In this document: positions 35,789 through 48,503 of the stretch, piece by piece
How positions within the stretch are numbered: position 1 is the stretch's first letter
Layout of the letters: the number at the start of each line of letters is the position of its first letter
Origin: Piliocolobus tephrosceles
Lineage: Eukaryota > Chordata > Mammalia > Primates > Cercopithecidae
DNA: 64,000 bases
Direction: 5' to 3'
Assembly: GCF_002776525.5 (NCBI RefSeq)
Contig: NC_045444.1
Location: 24,581,275-24,645,274 of the forward strand
Notes under the pieces: model-generated
Told to the model about the DNA's origin: nothing
Seen by the model: only the letters and a program-made list of their open reading frames with translations
The model's database searches: none
Made by a program: the position numbers and the translations under genes

Positions 35789-36062
35789 ATTTTTTTCCGA
35801 GATAGAGTTTCCCTCTCGTTACCTAGGCTGGAGTGCAATGGTGTGATCGCGGCTCACTGCAACCTTTGCCTCCGGGTTCAAGAGAGTCTCCTGCCTTAGC
35901 TTCCCGACTAGCTGGGATTACCAAATAATTTTGTATTTTTAGTAGAGATGAGGTTTCTGCATGCTGTTCAGACTGGTCTCAAACACCCGACCTCAGGTGA
36001 TCTACCTGCATCCGGCCTCCCAAAGTTCTGGGATTAGAGGCATGAGCCACTGAGTCTGGGCA
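35789..36062 (-). mobile_element. Older, slightly shortened Alu
   Basis: 'gagatagagtttccctctcg' through 'gagccactgagtctgggc', with a deletion in the middle of the left arm. The 12-bp target-site duplication 'agaccagaaatt' is perfect at 35777-35788 and 36063-36074. Confidence 0.93.
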
Positions 36063-37658
36063 AGACCAGAAATTTTTAGTTTTAATGAAGTCCAGCTTTT
36101 CAATTCTTTCTTTCATAGATTGGGCCTTTGGTGTTGGAAAATGCCAATGCCAAGTTCATAGTCATCTAGATTTTCTCTTCTATTATCTTCTAGGACATTG
36201 GTAGTTTTGCTTTGTACATTTAAGTCTGTGATACATTTTGAGTTAATTTTTGTGAAGCATGTAAGATCTGTGTCTAGATCTACTTTCTTTGCATGTGAAT
36301 GTCCAGTTTTTCCAGCACCATTTGCTGGAAAGTTTGCCTTTTCACTGTTGTATTGCCTTCGCTACTTTGCCAAAGATGAGTTGACTCTAACCAATTTTTG
36401 GTAATGAGGCAAAAGCAAGTACAAGGAAGATGCACTTAATTACGGCAAATGTCCTAGAGCAACTGGACAACCAAAAGTCAAAAAACTTAAACCTCATAAT
36501 CCTCATAAAGTAACCCAAAATGAAGTATACACAAATTTAACATGTAAAACACAAAAATTTAGAAATGAAATAGGAGGAAATTTGGGAGATCTATGGCTAG
36601 TTTCATAGACATAACACTATAAATATGATCCATGAAAAAGAAGTTAATAAATTGGACCTAGACAAAATTTTTAAAATTTGCTATGTGGAAGTTCATGTGA
36701 AGAGAATGAATGACAAGCTATAGAGTGAGAAAACCGCATCTGATAAAGGGCTGGTATCTAGAACATAAAAAACTATTCGAGCTCAACCATAAAAGCACAA
36801 ATAATCCAGCCATCAAATGGGCAAAATACATGCACAGATACTTTACCAAAGACACACACATAAAAATAAACACATGAAAAGATACCCAAAATTAGGCAAA
36901 TAGAAATTAAAACCAACATCAGCTATCTCTATACAGCAATTAAAATTCCTCAAATATAAAATAATCACAATTCCCCAAATTGGTGATGATACAGTGAAAT
37001 GGAGTCACTCTTAGATTTCTGGTAGGAATATAAAATAGTAGAGCCACTTTCAAAACCACTTTGGCAGTTTTTTTAAAAAAACTAAACATCAAGTACTATA
37101 AGACCCACAATTTGTACTCCTTGGCATTTACCCAGAGAAATGAAAACGTGTTTACACAAAAACCTTATATTTATACATATGTTGATAGCAACATTTTTTG
37201 TAGTAGTAAAAAACTGAAATCAGCTGAGCTGTCATTCAGCACATCAATGTTTAAACAAAAGATGGTGCACACATATAATGGAATACTACTCAGCAATAAA
37301 AAAGGAATGAACTATTGATACATGCAACAATTTGAACAAATCTGAAGGGAATAATACTGCATTAAAAAACTCTTAAATCCCCGAAAGTTATGTTACAACA
37401 TTTATGACATCATTTTAATAAGATTTATGAAATAACAAAGTTTTAGAAACTGCAAGTAAATTAGTAGTTGTCCAGTGTTAGAGACAGGGAGATGGGGAAG
37501 GCAGGGAAGTGGATATTTTTGGACCATATCCACCATAGTATGGATAGTCATATATATTCATATCCCCACCAGGGATATGGATGCTTGGACCTCATAAAGG
37601 ATTCTTGGGATTTTGGAACTATTCAGTATCTTGACTGTGGTAGATAATGAACTTATAC

Positions 37659-37682
37659 TTTTTTTTTTTTTTTTTTTTTTTT
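37659..37682. repeat. Poly-T tract (T24)
   Basis: An uninterrupted T run within the 3'UTR of the old L1, with no Alu attached, so it is a slippage product and not an element tail. Confidence 0.9.
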
Positions 37683-37910
37683 AGAACTAAATACATACAC
37701 ATGAGTATAAGTAAAACTGGACAGATCTGAATAAGATTGCTGGTTTGTGTCCATAAGCATATTCGGTTGTGATGTTATACAGTAGTTTTGCAAAATCGTA
37801 TCACTATGGGAAATTGAAGAATGTAAAATGATCTTTCAGAATTATTTTCTAATTGTATGGGAATCTTCAATTATTTCTGTACAATTTCAAATAAATATAA
37901 TATGAAAGAT

Positions 37911-39263
37911 TAATAATGATTGCTAATAAACTGTTTTCACAAATAAGAAAAAAAGATGGCTGTAGAACATAGGAACTTCTGAAGGCTGTAGACTTTGACA
38001 TCAGCAGTCAGTATGGGCACAATAATCAAAGTCCGCAAAGGATCAGTCTCTGCCTCAGCAGATACCAGTGCGGGAGGGTGAGCAGCTCAGATCAAGCAGG
38101 AAGAGACACCCCAATGAGACCAAGAAGAACTAATGTGTGCTCTTTCCCTGGAACTTGGGCAAAACCTCTCTCCCCACCCTTTCCTAAACTTCAATCATTG
38201 CCAGAACCAAGGGACAGACTAGAGGGAAAGAGAGGGAAACTCTGAAAGACTGTTTTCCAGGAAGTAACTAAACATTAACATGGACATTGTCTGAAATAAT
38301 GCTACCTGAATATGGTTAAACATAACTGGGTTGGACTAGATAGACAGGAGTAAAATAGTTTAAGTCAATCAGTTTATGTGAATAAGGAGCTGGAGAGTAA
38401 ACTTGAGTGCATTTTTTTAAAAGTAATGTTAATTTTTTTGCATATCTGACTCATAGTTTACAAATTTAAATCTTACTGAAATAATTGCATTATACTGAGT
38501 GTATTTGAATATGGAGCTACAGGAGTGATGAGAAACCTGGAAAGTTTTAATAGGTCAGGTTCTACTCAGCATCTGCTTCAGAGCATCCTTGGCAATCTGC
38601 TCCATCCCTTGGAGAGACCAAGTCCTTGAAGGTAAGGAGACAAATCATTGATGTCCAGAAAATTTCCTGCCTGCAAATTCCTGAAGCTCAGTTGAAGACA
38701 ATGCAACCCCTTCCTCGAATGACAATCTGTATTCCAAATAACCGGCACAGAACTACCAAGTAGCAGAGCTGTGGCTGGATGAGCAAACTAGAATTTTGAG
38801 CTGCCTTGAGATATGTAACCTAAATACAAAGAGCATTTTCTGGATTGTATAACAAAATTTTCTACTGAGATTTCTTCCTCACTTCTCAAGGGATCCAGAA
38901 TCCTTTATCAGCTTCTGCTAAGTAGTGTAATACGAGCTTTACTCCTTTGTAATATTTTAATCATCAGCTTGAATTTTTAGCTATTAGAAAAAGTGTCTAG
39001 TCCAATTGTTCTCGATTGTTTCCAGTTTTATTCATATGCAAAGAACACACGCGTATAAAAGTAAAAACAGTTACTTCTTTTTAAATGTAAAGCTATTGCT
39101 CTGTACATGAACTGTTTCCAGTTTTATTATTTTTCCCTCTGACCTCATGTAATAAGCTATTTCCCTATGTATAATTTTTAGGGCTACACATAACTAAGTA
39201 TGCAATAAAGTATCAAATAGCAATTGTTCAATTTCTATTGGGCTTTTAAAAGTCGCTGGACCT

Positions 39264-39265
<2 letters not shown>
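37911..39265. other. Unannotated sequence, relatively GC-rich at 37980-38260
   Basis: No repeat recognised. 37980-38260 is less AT-rich than its surroundings but has no long frame or clear splice structure. Confidence 0.45.
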
Positions 39266-39307
<42 letters not shown>

Positions 39308-39591
39308 AGACGGAGTCTTGCTCTGTCACCCAGGCTGGAGTGCAGTGGCCCGATCTCAGCTCACTGCAAGCTCCGCCTCCCGGGTTTACGCCATTCTCCT
39401 GCCTCAGCCTCCCGAGTAGCTGGGACTACAGGCGCCCGCCACCTCGCCCGGCTAGTTTTTTGTATTTTTTTTTAGTAGAGACGGGGTTTCACCATGTTCA
39501 CCAGGAAGGTCTCGATCTCCTGACCTCGTGATCCGCCGGTCTCAGCCTCCCAAAGTGCTGGGATTACAGGCTTGAGCCACCGCGCCTGGCC
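39266..39591 (-). mobile_element. Very young AluY of Old World monkey type (AluYR-like)
   Basis: A run of about 41 T (39266-39306) precedes a near-consensus body with the same monkey diagnostic sites as the 34.5-kb copy, and an extended T run in the linker near 39463-39472. The 14-bp target-site duplication 'tggacctaattttt' is perfect at 39257-39270 (overlapping the T run) and 39594-39607. The very long homopolymer tail suggests recent insertion. Confidence 0.96.
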
Positions 39592-39607
39592 AGTGGACCT
39601 AATTTTT

Positions 39608-41838
39608 ATAGCTTCCTTACAATAGTTTTTAGATTCCTTGCATCCTATAAATCAAGTACTGAAACCACTGTCACACTGGACGATTTTTTTTTTTTAACAA
39701 TTCCTGAGTCATCTCTTTAGCATGACTAGAATGACATGAGAGCCATTTGCTAAAGTTGTAAGACTTTTAAATAGAAGACATGCTTTATGAGCAGCTATTC
39801 ACTTATGCATGGCTTGAGCTTCTTGGGAAGTTTTCCTCCTAGTTATCCTTGAAAGTATCATAATATTTTTGTTTTAGTATATTATCATTTATGAAGTAAT
39901 ATATATGCTATATATGAAGTAACATTTATAATATTATTATATGTTAAGTGATATTAGATATGTTATATATGATGTAATACATGCTTGATGTGAACAGTAT
40001 CTGAAAAGTTCTAAAGCCAAGATTATATATTCACAGCAAAGCATCTCAGTTGTTAGAACAACGTACCTAGTGTGTTAGGCCTGCTTTATATCAGAGAGAG
40101 TTAGTAGATTTGAGTCCAGACACTATCCATGTTTCTCATAATTAATTTAATACTGGTAACCTGTTAGAGTGATAAAAATTCAATGGAATCATCTAAAAGG
40201 ATAAAATATTCATTATTTTTAGTGAGAAGGGATGTTCTTGATATTCTTTCCTTGCCATAGCCTCTCATAGTATCTTCCAAAAATGTTCATCATTTTACAG
40301 AAAAGTGTTCTTACTGCCAAATGTTTCCAATGAAAAAAACAAGTGTCTACATTCCAATTATCTTGTACTAAGATACTTTAATAAATTGCTCTATTAAGCA
40401 ATCATCACTAATTGAATTAGTGTAGTATTGTGAGGGAAAAAATAAAATGAGAAATGTAAATACATGCAGATAATTGAAAATGGGCTGGGGTTCCATAGAC
40501 TTTCCTCTGTATTTAATACATTATGAAACCCATTTTTATAAAATTCAAGTGAATTGCAGAACAAAAGACAAGATGATTGAAGGAGCATTGTGATAGATGA
40601 GTGAGTCAATGAATGGCTATAAGTAGTGAAAGTTGCTCCTCTGAAGAAGAAAAATTGTAAGGAGAATATGGATAGAAGAAGAGAAAATAAAGTGGAGTCA
40701 AAAAGAAAAGAGAAATTAAGAGAACAGAATAGAGGAATTAAAAAAGAAAGTATAACAAATGTAAAATATTTCCCTTGACAATGCTGTATCTAAAAAGAAT
40801 AAACTATAAATACTTGATTTCATAAATATAGATGAAAAGTAAAACATCAAGTAAATTGTCAGCAAGTATTAACATATTTGTATGTAGTTTAAACATCTGT
40901 ATCATTTAATTTTTCACTTTAGCAGCATAAATATTGGTGTATTCTTCCCTATTTTCCTCATCTGTTTTCATTTAGGTTGGAACTGGGTATTCTAAATAAC
41001 GAATACCCTATAGCACTTATCTGTAACCTAACTAGATTTCATCAGTAACTTTCACAGTTCTCCTGAGATAACATCATGCTTTCTGATGCTATATTAAAAT
41101 TAATTTTTATATTTGTTAGTTGCAACTGGATGATGTTGTTTTCTAAAAAGCAAAATGGATTTGCTATTCATCATAACTGCTGTCATTTACTGAAAATAAA
41201 AAGAAAATATTTTTAGTTGAGTGTGTTTGAACTATTGTATTGAGACAACTCACTTAAATATTTAAATCTGAAATTTACTGGATAAGACACACTAACAAAC
41301 AAAAGGGTCTCCGTCTCCTCAACAAGAGGAATAAACCTGCCACTCTTTTTTCCTCTGACCCTGAGTATTTTAGTCCAGGTGATTTTTACATATTACCCAC
41401 AAACCTGATACAATCACATTCATAGGTAATTGAACTTTTACCATACGATTTAATTTATTGTTGAATTTAAACTCAACAGTTGCTATGCTTTGTAGCAAAA
41501 TCTATGGTGGGATACCTCAGCTCATAATACCATTCATTAATTTCCAAGTACCTTTCAGATTTCATTGAACAATGTCCTGCTTTCACTATCTAATAAAATA
41601 TTCTGCTCTTTCATAATTGTTTTAACTTTAATGCTTATTTTTATATTTCTCCTCTTCTTCTCTCATTTATCTTCATTTCTTAGTTTTTCTTTTTAAGCCT
41701 CTGAGCTATTTTTAAGTCATCATACATCTTATGGGGTATGTCTTTTAAAATGACATGGATTTATGACTTGTTGGACTTATGGTTGTTATCCCTATTCCAT
41801 AAAATATACTTTTCTTCTCAAAGTTAGCACCTTATTTT
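39608..41838. other. Unannotated AT-rich sequence
   Basis: A TA-rich, partly self-similar patch lies at 39890-39985 ('atatatgaagtaa' type units). An AAGAGA purine-rich stretch lies at 40640-40750. No gene or transposon recognised. Confidence 0.45.
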
Positions 41839-41853
41839 AAAAAATGAATTATA

Positions 41854-42335
41854 GTTTGAAGTCAGGTAGCGTGACGCCTCCGGCTTTGTCCTTTTGACTT
41901 AGGATTGTCTTGGCAATACGGGCTCTTTTTTGGTGCCATATGAACTTTAAAGCAGTTTTTTCCAATTCGGTGAAGAAACTCATTGGTAGCTTGATGGGGA
42001 TGGCATTGAATCTATAAATAACCTTGCGCAGTATGGCCATTTTCACAATATTGATTCTGCCTATCCATGAGCATGGTATGTTCTTCCATTTGTTTGTGTC
42101 CTCTTTGATTTCACTGAGCAGTGGTTTGTAGTTCTCCTTGAAGAGGTCCTTTACATCCCTAGTAAGTTGGATTCCTAGGTATTTTATTCTCTTTGAAGCA
42201 ATTGTGAATGAAAGTTCATTCCTGATTTGGCTCTCTGCTTGTCTGTTACTGGTGTATAAGAATGCTTGTGATTTTTGCACATTAATTTTGTATCCTGAGA
42301 CTTTGCTGAAGTTGCTTATCAGCTTAAGAAGATTT
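41854..42335 (-). pseudogene. L1 ORF2 fragment in the inverted segment
   Basis: It codes in one open frame on the minus strand for the region after the reverse transcriptase, ending at 'AGGVTLPDFKL'. It is about 143 codons from the first Met, with no internal stop. Confidence 0.88.
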
Positions 42336-42337
42336 TA

Positions 42338-43287
42338 ATTCAAGATGGATTAGAGACTTAAATGTTAGACCTAATACCATAAAAACCCTAGAAGAAAATC
42401 TATGTAGTACCATTCAGGACATAGGCATGGGCAAGGACTTCATGTCTAAAACACCAAAAGCAACGGCAGCAAAAGCCAAAATTGACAAATGGGATCTCAT
42501 TAAACTAAAGAGCTTCTGCACAGCAAAAGAAACTACCATCAGAGTGAACAGGCAACCTACAGAATGGGAGAAAATTTTTGCAATCTACTCATCTGACAAA
42601 GGGCTAATTTCCAGAATCTACAAAGAACTCAAACAAATATACAAGAAAAAAACAAACAACCCCATCCAAAAGTGGGCAAAGGATATGAACAGACATTTCT
42701 CAAAAGAAGACATTCATACAGCCAACAGACACATGAAAAAATGCTCATCATCACTGGCCATCAGAGAAATGCAAATCAAAACCACAATGAGATACCATCT
42801 CACACCAGTTAGAATGGCAATCATTAAAAAATCAGGAAACAATAGGTGTTGGAGAGGATGTGGAGAAATAGGAACACTTTTACACTGTTGGTGGGATTGT
42901 AAACTAGTTCAACCATTATGGAAAACAGTATGGCGATTCCTCAAGGATCTAGAACTAGATGTACCATATGACCCAGCCATCCCACTACTGGGTATATACC
43001 CAAAGGATTATAAATTATGCTACTACAAAGACACATGCACACGTATGTTTATTGCGGCACTATTCACAATAGCAAAGACTTGGAATCAACCCAAATGTCC
43101 ATCAGTGACAGACTGGATTAAGAAAATGTGGCACATATACACCATGGAATACTATGCAGCCATAAAAAAGGATGAGTTTGCGTCCTTTGTAGGGACATGG
43201 ATGCAGCTGGAAACCATCATTCTTAGCAAACTATCACAAGAAGAGAAAACCAAACACCGCATGTTCTCACTCATAGGTGGGAACTGA
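42338..43287 (+). pseudogene. L1 ORF2 C-terminal region, open to the natural stop
   Basis: 286 codons from Met at 42427, open upstream to about 42338, ending at the normal ORF2 terminus 'FSLIGGN'. The Cys-rich motif 'CWRGCGEIGTLLHCWWDC' is intact. No endonuclease or polymerase domain is attached. No promoter is present, so expression is unlikely. Confidence 0.92.
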
Positions 43288-43342
43288 ACAATGAGCTCAC
43301 TTGGACTCGGGAAGGGGAACATCACACACTGGGGCCTATCAT

Positions 43343-43364
43343 GGGGAGGGGGGAGGGAGGAGGG
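43343..43364 (+). other. L1 3'UTR G-rich polypurine tract
   Basis: Four or more G runs of three or longer in 22 bases, the conserved G-quadruplex-prone tract of the primate L1 3'UTR. Confidence 0.85.
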
Positions 43365-43570
43365 ATTGCATTGGGGAGTTATACCTGATATAAATGATGA
43401 ATTGATGGGTGCTGACGAGTTGATGGGTGCAGCACACCAACATGGCACATGTATACATATGTAACCTGCACGTTATGCACATGAACTTAAAGTATAATAA
43501 AAAAAAAAAGAAAAAAAAATAAAAAGACATTACAAAAAAAAATGAATTATATTTCATGTTGAATTCTGAC

Positions 43571-43627
43571 ATGTATATATATGTATATATGTGTATATAT
43601 GTGTGTGTATACACACACACACACACA
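43571..43627. repeat. TA/TG/CA microsatellite
   Basis: An alternating TGTATA block passes into a CA run. Largely self-complementary purine-pyrimidine alternation. Confidence 0.9.
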
Positions 43628-46500
43628 CTTTTCTTACTTTCCTTTGTGGATAATTTGTTGTTGGCATACAGAAAGACAACTGATTTTTTATGACAATTTC
43701 ATATAAATATAAATATATATATATGCTTTGGCGATTTTCTTTATTCTTTTAAAAATTATTATTGTAAGAACTCTTAACATGAGATTTTTCCCTATTCAAT
43801 GTTTATGTGTTTAATACAGTATTGTTAACTGCAGGCACAATGTTGTAAAACAGACCTCTGGAACATAATCATTTTGCACAGCTGAAACTTTATACCTCTT
43901 GAATGGCAGCGAACCATTCCCCTCCCTCTATTCCCTGGCATCCACTTTTCTACCCTCTGCTTACATGTATTTGACCACTTTATATCCCTCATCTAAGTGG
44001 CGTCATGAAGTACTTGTCCTTTCTTTTAACCTAGTGTTCTCAAGGTTCATCCATGTTGTCAGAAATGACAGAATTTCCTTTTTTAAATGACTGAGTAATA
44101 TTTCATTGTGTGTATATACAATATTTTATTTAGCCATCTGTCTATCAGTGGACACTTAGGTTGTTTCTACAGTTTGGCTACCATGAATAATGTTACAATG
44201 GACATAGCAGTGTAAATATTTCTTTGAGATCTACATTTCAATTATTTTGGATAAATACTCAGAGGTAGGATTGCTGGATCATAAGGTCTATTCAAGTCCT
44301 TAAGCAATTTTTAATCAGGTTGTTTTTTCTTTGCTATTGAAGAAGTTCTTTATATACTTTGGATATTAACATTTCATCAGATATGCCATTTGTAAATATT
44401 TTCTCCCATTCAGTAAGTTGCCTTTTCACTCTGTTAACTGTTTCCTTTGTTATGAGGAGATTTTTAGTTTCATGTATTCTTGCTTGTCTATTATTGCTTG
44501 TTTCCTGTGCTTTGGTGTCATATGCAAAAAATCATTGCCAAGACCAATGTTGTAAAGCTTTTTTCTAATATTTTCTTTGAGGAGTTTTACTGTTTCAAGT
44601 ATTTATGTTTAAGTCTTTAGTCAATTTCAAATTTATTTTTGTGTATGATGTAAGGTAAGAGTCCAATTTCATTATTTTGCATGTTGGATATACATTTTTT
44701 CCAAAACAATTTGTTGAAGATACTATCCTTTTCCCATTGTGCATTCGTAGAAACTTTGTAGAAGTTCAGTTAACTGTATATGCATGGGTTTATTTTGTGG
44801 CTCTCTATTCTGTTCCATAGGCCTATATGTCTGTCATTACGCCCGTACCACACTGTTTTAATTACTATAGCTTTACTTATATTTTTTATTTATTTATATT
44901 TATCTTTATTTATATTTTGAGATCTGGAAGTATGACGCCTCCAGCTGTATTGTTCTTAAGATTGTTTTGGCTATTTGGGGTTCTTTGTGGTTCCACGTGA
45001 ATTTTAGAATTTTTTTTTCTTGCTATTTTTGGAAAAAAATACTGTCAGAATTTTGATAAGAATTGCATTGAATGTATAAATTCCTTTGTGTGTCATGGAT
45101 ATTTTAACAATAGTGAGTCTTCTAATCCATGGACACCATGTGTCTTTCCAGTTCTTTGTGCCTTCTTTAATTTCATTCATCAATGTTTGATAGTTTTTAA
45201 TATATGAGTATTTTACCTCTTTGGTAAAGTTTACTTCTGAATATTCTTTTCTCTTAAAAAAACAAACAAACAAACAGCAGGATACATGTGTGGAATGTGC
45301 ATGTTTCTTACATAGGTATATGTGTGCCATGGTGGTTTGCTACATCTATTTACCCATCCTCTAAGTTCCTCCACTTACCCCCCAACATCACAACAGGCCC
45401 TGATGTGTGTTGTTCCCTTCTCTGTGTTCATGTGTTCTCAATGTTCAACTCCCATTTACGAGTGAGAACATGCAGGGTTTGGTTTTCTGTTCCTCTGTTA
45501 GTTTGCTGAGGATGATGGCTTCCAGCTTCATCCATGTCACTGCGAAGGACATAATCTCATTCCTTTTTACGGCTGGCAGGGTATTTCATGGTGTATATGT
45601 ACCACATTTTATTTATCCAGTCTATCATTGATGGGCATTTGGGTTGGTTCCATGTCTTTGTTATTGTAAATAGTGCTACAATAAACATATGTGTACATGT
45701 GTCTTTATAGTATAATAATTTATATTCCTTTGGGTATATACTCAGTAATGGGATTGCTGGGTCAAATGGTGTTTCTGGTTCTAGATCCTTGAGGAATCAC
45801 TATACTGTCTTCCACAATGATTGAACTAATTTACATTCTAACCAACAGTGTAAATGGATTCCTCTTTCTTCACAGCCTCGCCAGCATCTATTATTTCATG
45901 ACTTTTTAATAATTACTATTCAGACTGGCATGAGATGGTATCTCATTGTGGTTTTGATTTGTATTTCTCTGATAATCAGTGATATTGAGCTATTTTTCAT
46001 ACATTTGTTGGCCTCATAAATGTCTTTTTTTGAGAAGTGTCTTTCATGCCACTTTTTGATGGTATTATTTGTTTTTTTTCTGTAAATATGTTTAAGTTCC
46101 TTGTAAATTATGGATATTAGATATCTGTCAGATGGATAGATTGCAAAAATTTTCTCCCATTCTGTAGATTGCCTGTTCACTCTGATGATAGTTTCTTTTG
46201 CTGTGCAGAAACTCTTTAGTTTGATTAGATCTAATTTGTCAATTTTGGCTTTTGTTGCAATTGCTTTTGGTGTTTTAGTCATAAAGTCTTTGCTCATGCC
46301 TATGTCCTGAATGGTATTGCCTAGTTTTCTTCTAGAGTTTTATGGTTTGTGGTTTTACATTTAAGTGTTTAATCCATCTTGAGTTAATTTTGTATACCAT
46401 GTAAGGAAGGGATCCAGTTTCAGTTTTCTGCATATGGCTAACCAGTTGTCCCAGCACCATGATCTCCTACTGAATAGGAGATCATTTCCCCATTGCTTGC

Positions 46501-46790
46501 TTTTTTTTTTTTTTTTTTTCCGAGACAGAGTCTCGCTCTGTCACCAAGGCTAGAGTGTAGTGGTGCAATCTCGGCTCACTGCAAGCTCCGCCTCCTGGGT
46601 TCAGGCCATTCTCCTGCCTCAGCCTCCCGAATAGCTGGTACTAGAGGCACCCACCACCGCGCCTGGCTAATTTTTTGTATTTTTAGTAGAGACGGGGTTT
46701 CACTGTGGTCTCGATCTCCTGACCTTATGATCCGCCTGCCTTGGCCTCCCAAAGTGCTGGGATTACAGGCGTGACCCACCATGCCCGGCC
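46501..46790 (-). mobile_element. AluY-like element in the L1
   Basis: T19 followed by an Alu body to 'catgcccggcc', with a short deletion near 46702. 'cccattgcttg' occurs directly before (46489-46499) and directly after (46790-46801 region) as target-site duplication. Confidence 0.94.
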
Positions 46791-47362
46791 CCCATTGCTT
46801 GTTTTTGTCAGCTTTGTCAAAGATCAGATGGTCATAGATCTGTGGTGTTATTTCTGAGGTCTCTGTTCTGCTCCATTGGTCTATATGTCTGTTTTGGTAC
46901 CAGTACCATGCTGTTTTGGTTATTGTAGCCTTGTAGTATAGTTTGAAGTCAGGTAGGGTGATGCCTCCAGCTTTGCTCTTATTGCCTAGGACTGTCTTGA
47001 CTATACAGGAACTTTTTTGATTCCATATGGAATTTAATTTTTTTTTTCTCTAATTCTGTGAAGGATATCAATGGCAGTTTCTTGGGAATAGCATTGAATC
47101 TAAAAATTACAATGGGCAGTATGATCATTTTCATGATATTGATTATTCCTGTCCATGAAGATGGAATGTATTTCCATTTGTTTGTGTCCTCTCTAATTTC
47201 CTTAAGTAGTGGTTTGTAGTTCCCCTTAAAGAGGACCCTTGCATTCCTTGTTAGCTGTATTCCCAGATATTTTATTCTCTTGGTAGCAATTGTGAATGGG
47301 AGTTCATTTATGGTGTGGCTCTCTGCTTACCTATTGTTGGTGTAAATAAATGCTTGTGATTT

Positions 47363-47956
47363 TTACACATTGATTTTGTATTCTAAGACTTTGTTGAAGT
47401 TGCTTATCAGTTCAGGAAGTTTTGGGGCTGAGATGACGAGGTTATCTAAATATATAATCTGCAAACAGAGACAACCTGACTTCCTCTCTTTCTGTTTGAA
47501 TACCCTGTATTTCTTTATTTTGCTCATTACCCTGGCCAGAACTTTCAGTACTATGTTGAATAGAAGTAGTGAGAAAGGGCATCCTTTTCTTGTGCCAGTT
47601 TTCAAGGGGAATGCTTCCAGCTTCTGCCCATTTGATATGATATTTGCTGTGGGTTTGTCATAAACAGTTTTTATTATTTTGAGATATGTTCTATCAATAC
47701 CTAGTTTATTGAGAGTTTTTAACATGAAGGGATGTTGAATTTTATCAAAGGCCTTTTCTGCATCTAGTGAGATAATCCTGGGATTTTTGTCTTTGATTCT
47801 GTTTATGTGATGGGTTACATTTATTGAAGTGCATATGTTGAACCAGCCTTGCATCCCAGGGATGAAGCCGAGTTGATCGGAGAGGATAAGCTTTTGGATA
47901 TGCTGCTGGATTCGGTTGGCCAGTAGTTTATTGCGGATTTTCACGTCAATGTTCAT
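47363..47956 (-). pseudogene. L1 ORF2 reverse transcriptase relic
   Basis: 197 codons. The conserved RT block 'ISLDAEKAFDKIQHPF' is present. The usual catalytic 'FADDM' motif is replaced by 'YLDNL' after 'CLQII', so the active-site aspartate pair is broken. It is separated from its endonuclease by the inversion. Confidence 0.85.
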
Positions 47957-48503
47957 CAGGGATATTGGCTTGAAGAAACACTAAACATGGAGAGGTAAAA
48001 CTGATATCAGTCACTGAAAAAACACACCAATATATAAAGATCAATGACACTGAAGAAACTGCATCAACTAGTGTGCAAAATAACCAAATAGCATCATGAT
48101 GACAGGATTAAATTTACACATAACAACACTCACTTTAAATGTAAATGAGCTAAATGCCCCAATTAAAAGACAGAGACTGGCAAATTGGATAAGGAGTCAA
48201 GACCCATGAGTGTGCTGTATTCAGGAGATGCATCTTATGTGCAAAGACACACACAGACTCAACATAAAGGGATGGAGGAAAATATACCAAGCACATGGAA
48301 AGCAAAAAACAGCAGGTGTTGCAGTCCTCATCTCTGGCAAAACAGACTTTAAATCAACAAAGATAAAAAAAAGACAAAGAAGGGCATTACAAAATGGTAA
48401 AGGGAACAATTCAACAAGAGAAGCTAACTACTCTAAATGCATATGCACCCAACACAGGAGCACTCAGATTCACAAAACAAGTTCTTAAGACCCACAAAGA
48501 GAT

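Larger units (their letters stand above)
34350..36390 (-). mobile_element. L1 (L1MB-like), antisense, nested in the sense old L1
   Basis: It starts 'actttattttttaagagcag', the antisense 3'UTR of an L1MB-type element. It passes through UTR modules and the ORF2 C-terminal region and ends near 'caaagatgagttgactc'. Sense L1 sequence lies on both sides. Two Alus are inserted in it. Confidence 0.78.
29860..37910 (+). mobile_element. Old L1 (L1M age), sense, broken up by later insertions
   Basis: Pieces in order: 5' region at about 29860-30240 ('gttggaattatctgacaaga'); an internal deletion that removes ORF1; ORF2 endonuclease and upstream RT at 30280-30900; more ORF2 at 32328-32477, 32779-33574 and 33680-34345; the ORF2 C-terminal region at about 36430-37330; and the 3'UTR to about 37910 ('cttcaattatttctgtacaa'). 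Sequence on each side of each insertion joins in L1 order, so this is one element or two overlapping old ones. It has many stops and no coding capacity. Confidence 0.8.
41839..43551 (+). mobile_element. Young L1 (Old World monkey L1PA/L1RS type), twin-primed 5' inversion
   Basis: 41854-42335 is antisense ORF2; 42336-43500 is sense ORF2 C-terminus plus 3'UTR, followed by an interrupted A tail to about 43540. The 15-bp direct repeat 'aaaaaatgaattata' at 41839-41853 and 43537-43551 is a perfect target-site duplication. The cut site reads TT/AAAA, the L1 endonuclease preference. About 250 bp of ORF2 between the two halves is missing, a common twin-priming deletion. Confidence 0.96.

Noticed and set aside
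42427..43287. 286-codon frame as a functional gene
   Set aside because: It is the C-terminal part of L1 ORF2 in a 5'-truncated, inverted insertion without promoter, endonuclease or polymerase.
41839..43551. Processed host-gene pseudogene (A tail plus target-site duplication)
   Set aside because: All of the inserted sequence is L1 ORF2 and 3'UTR, in two orientations.
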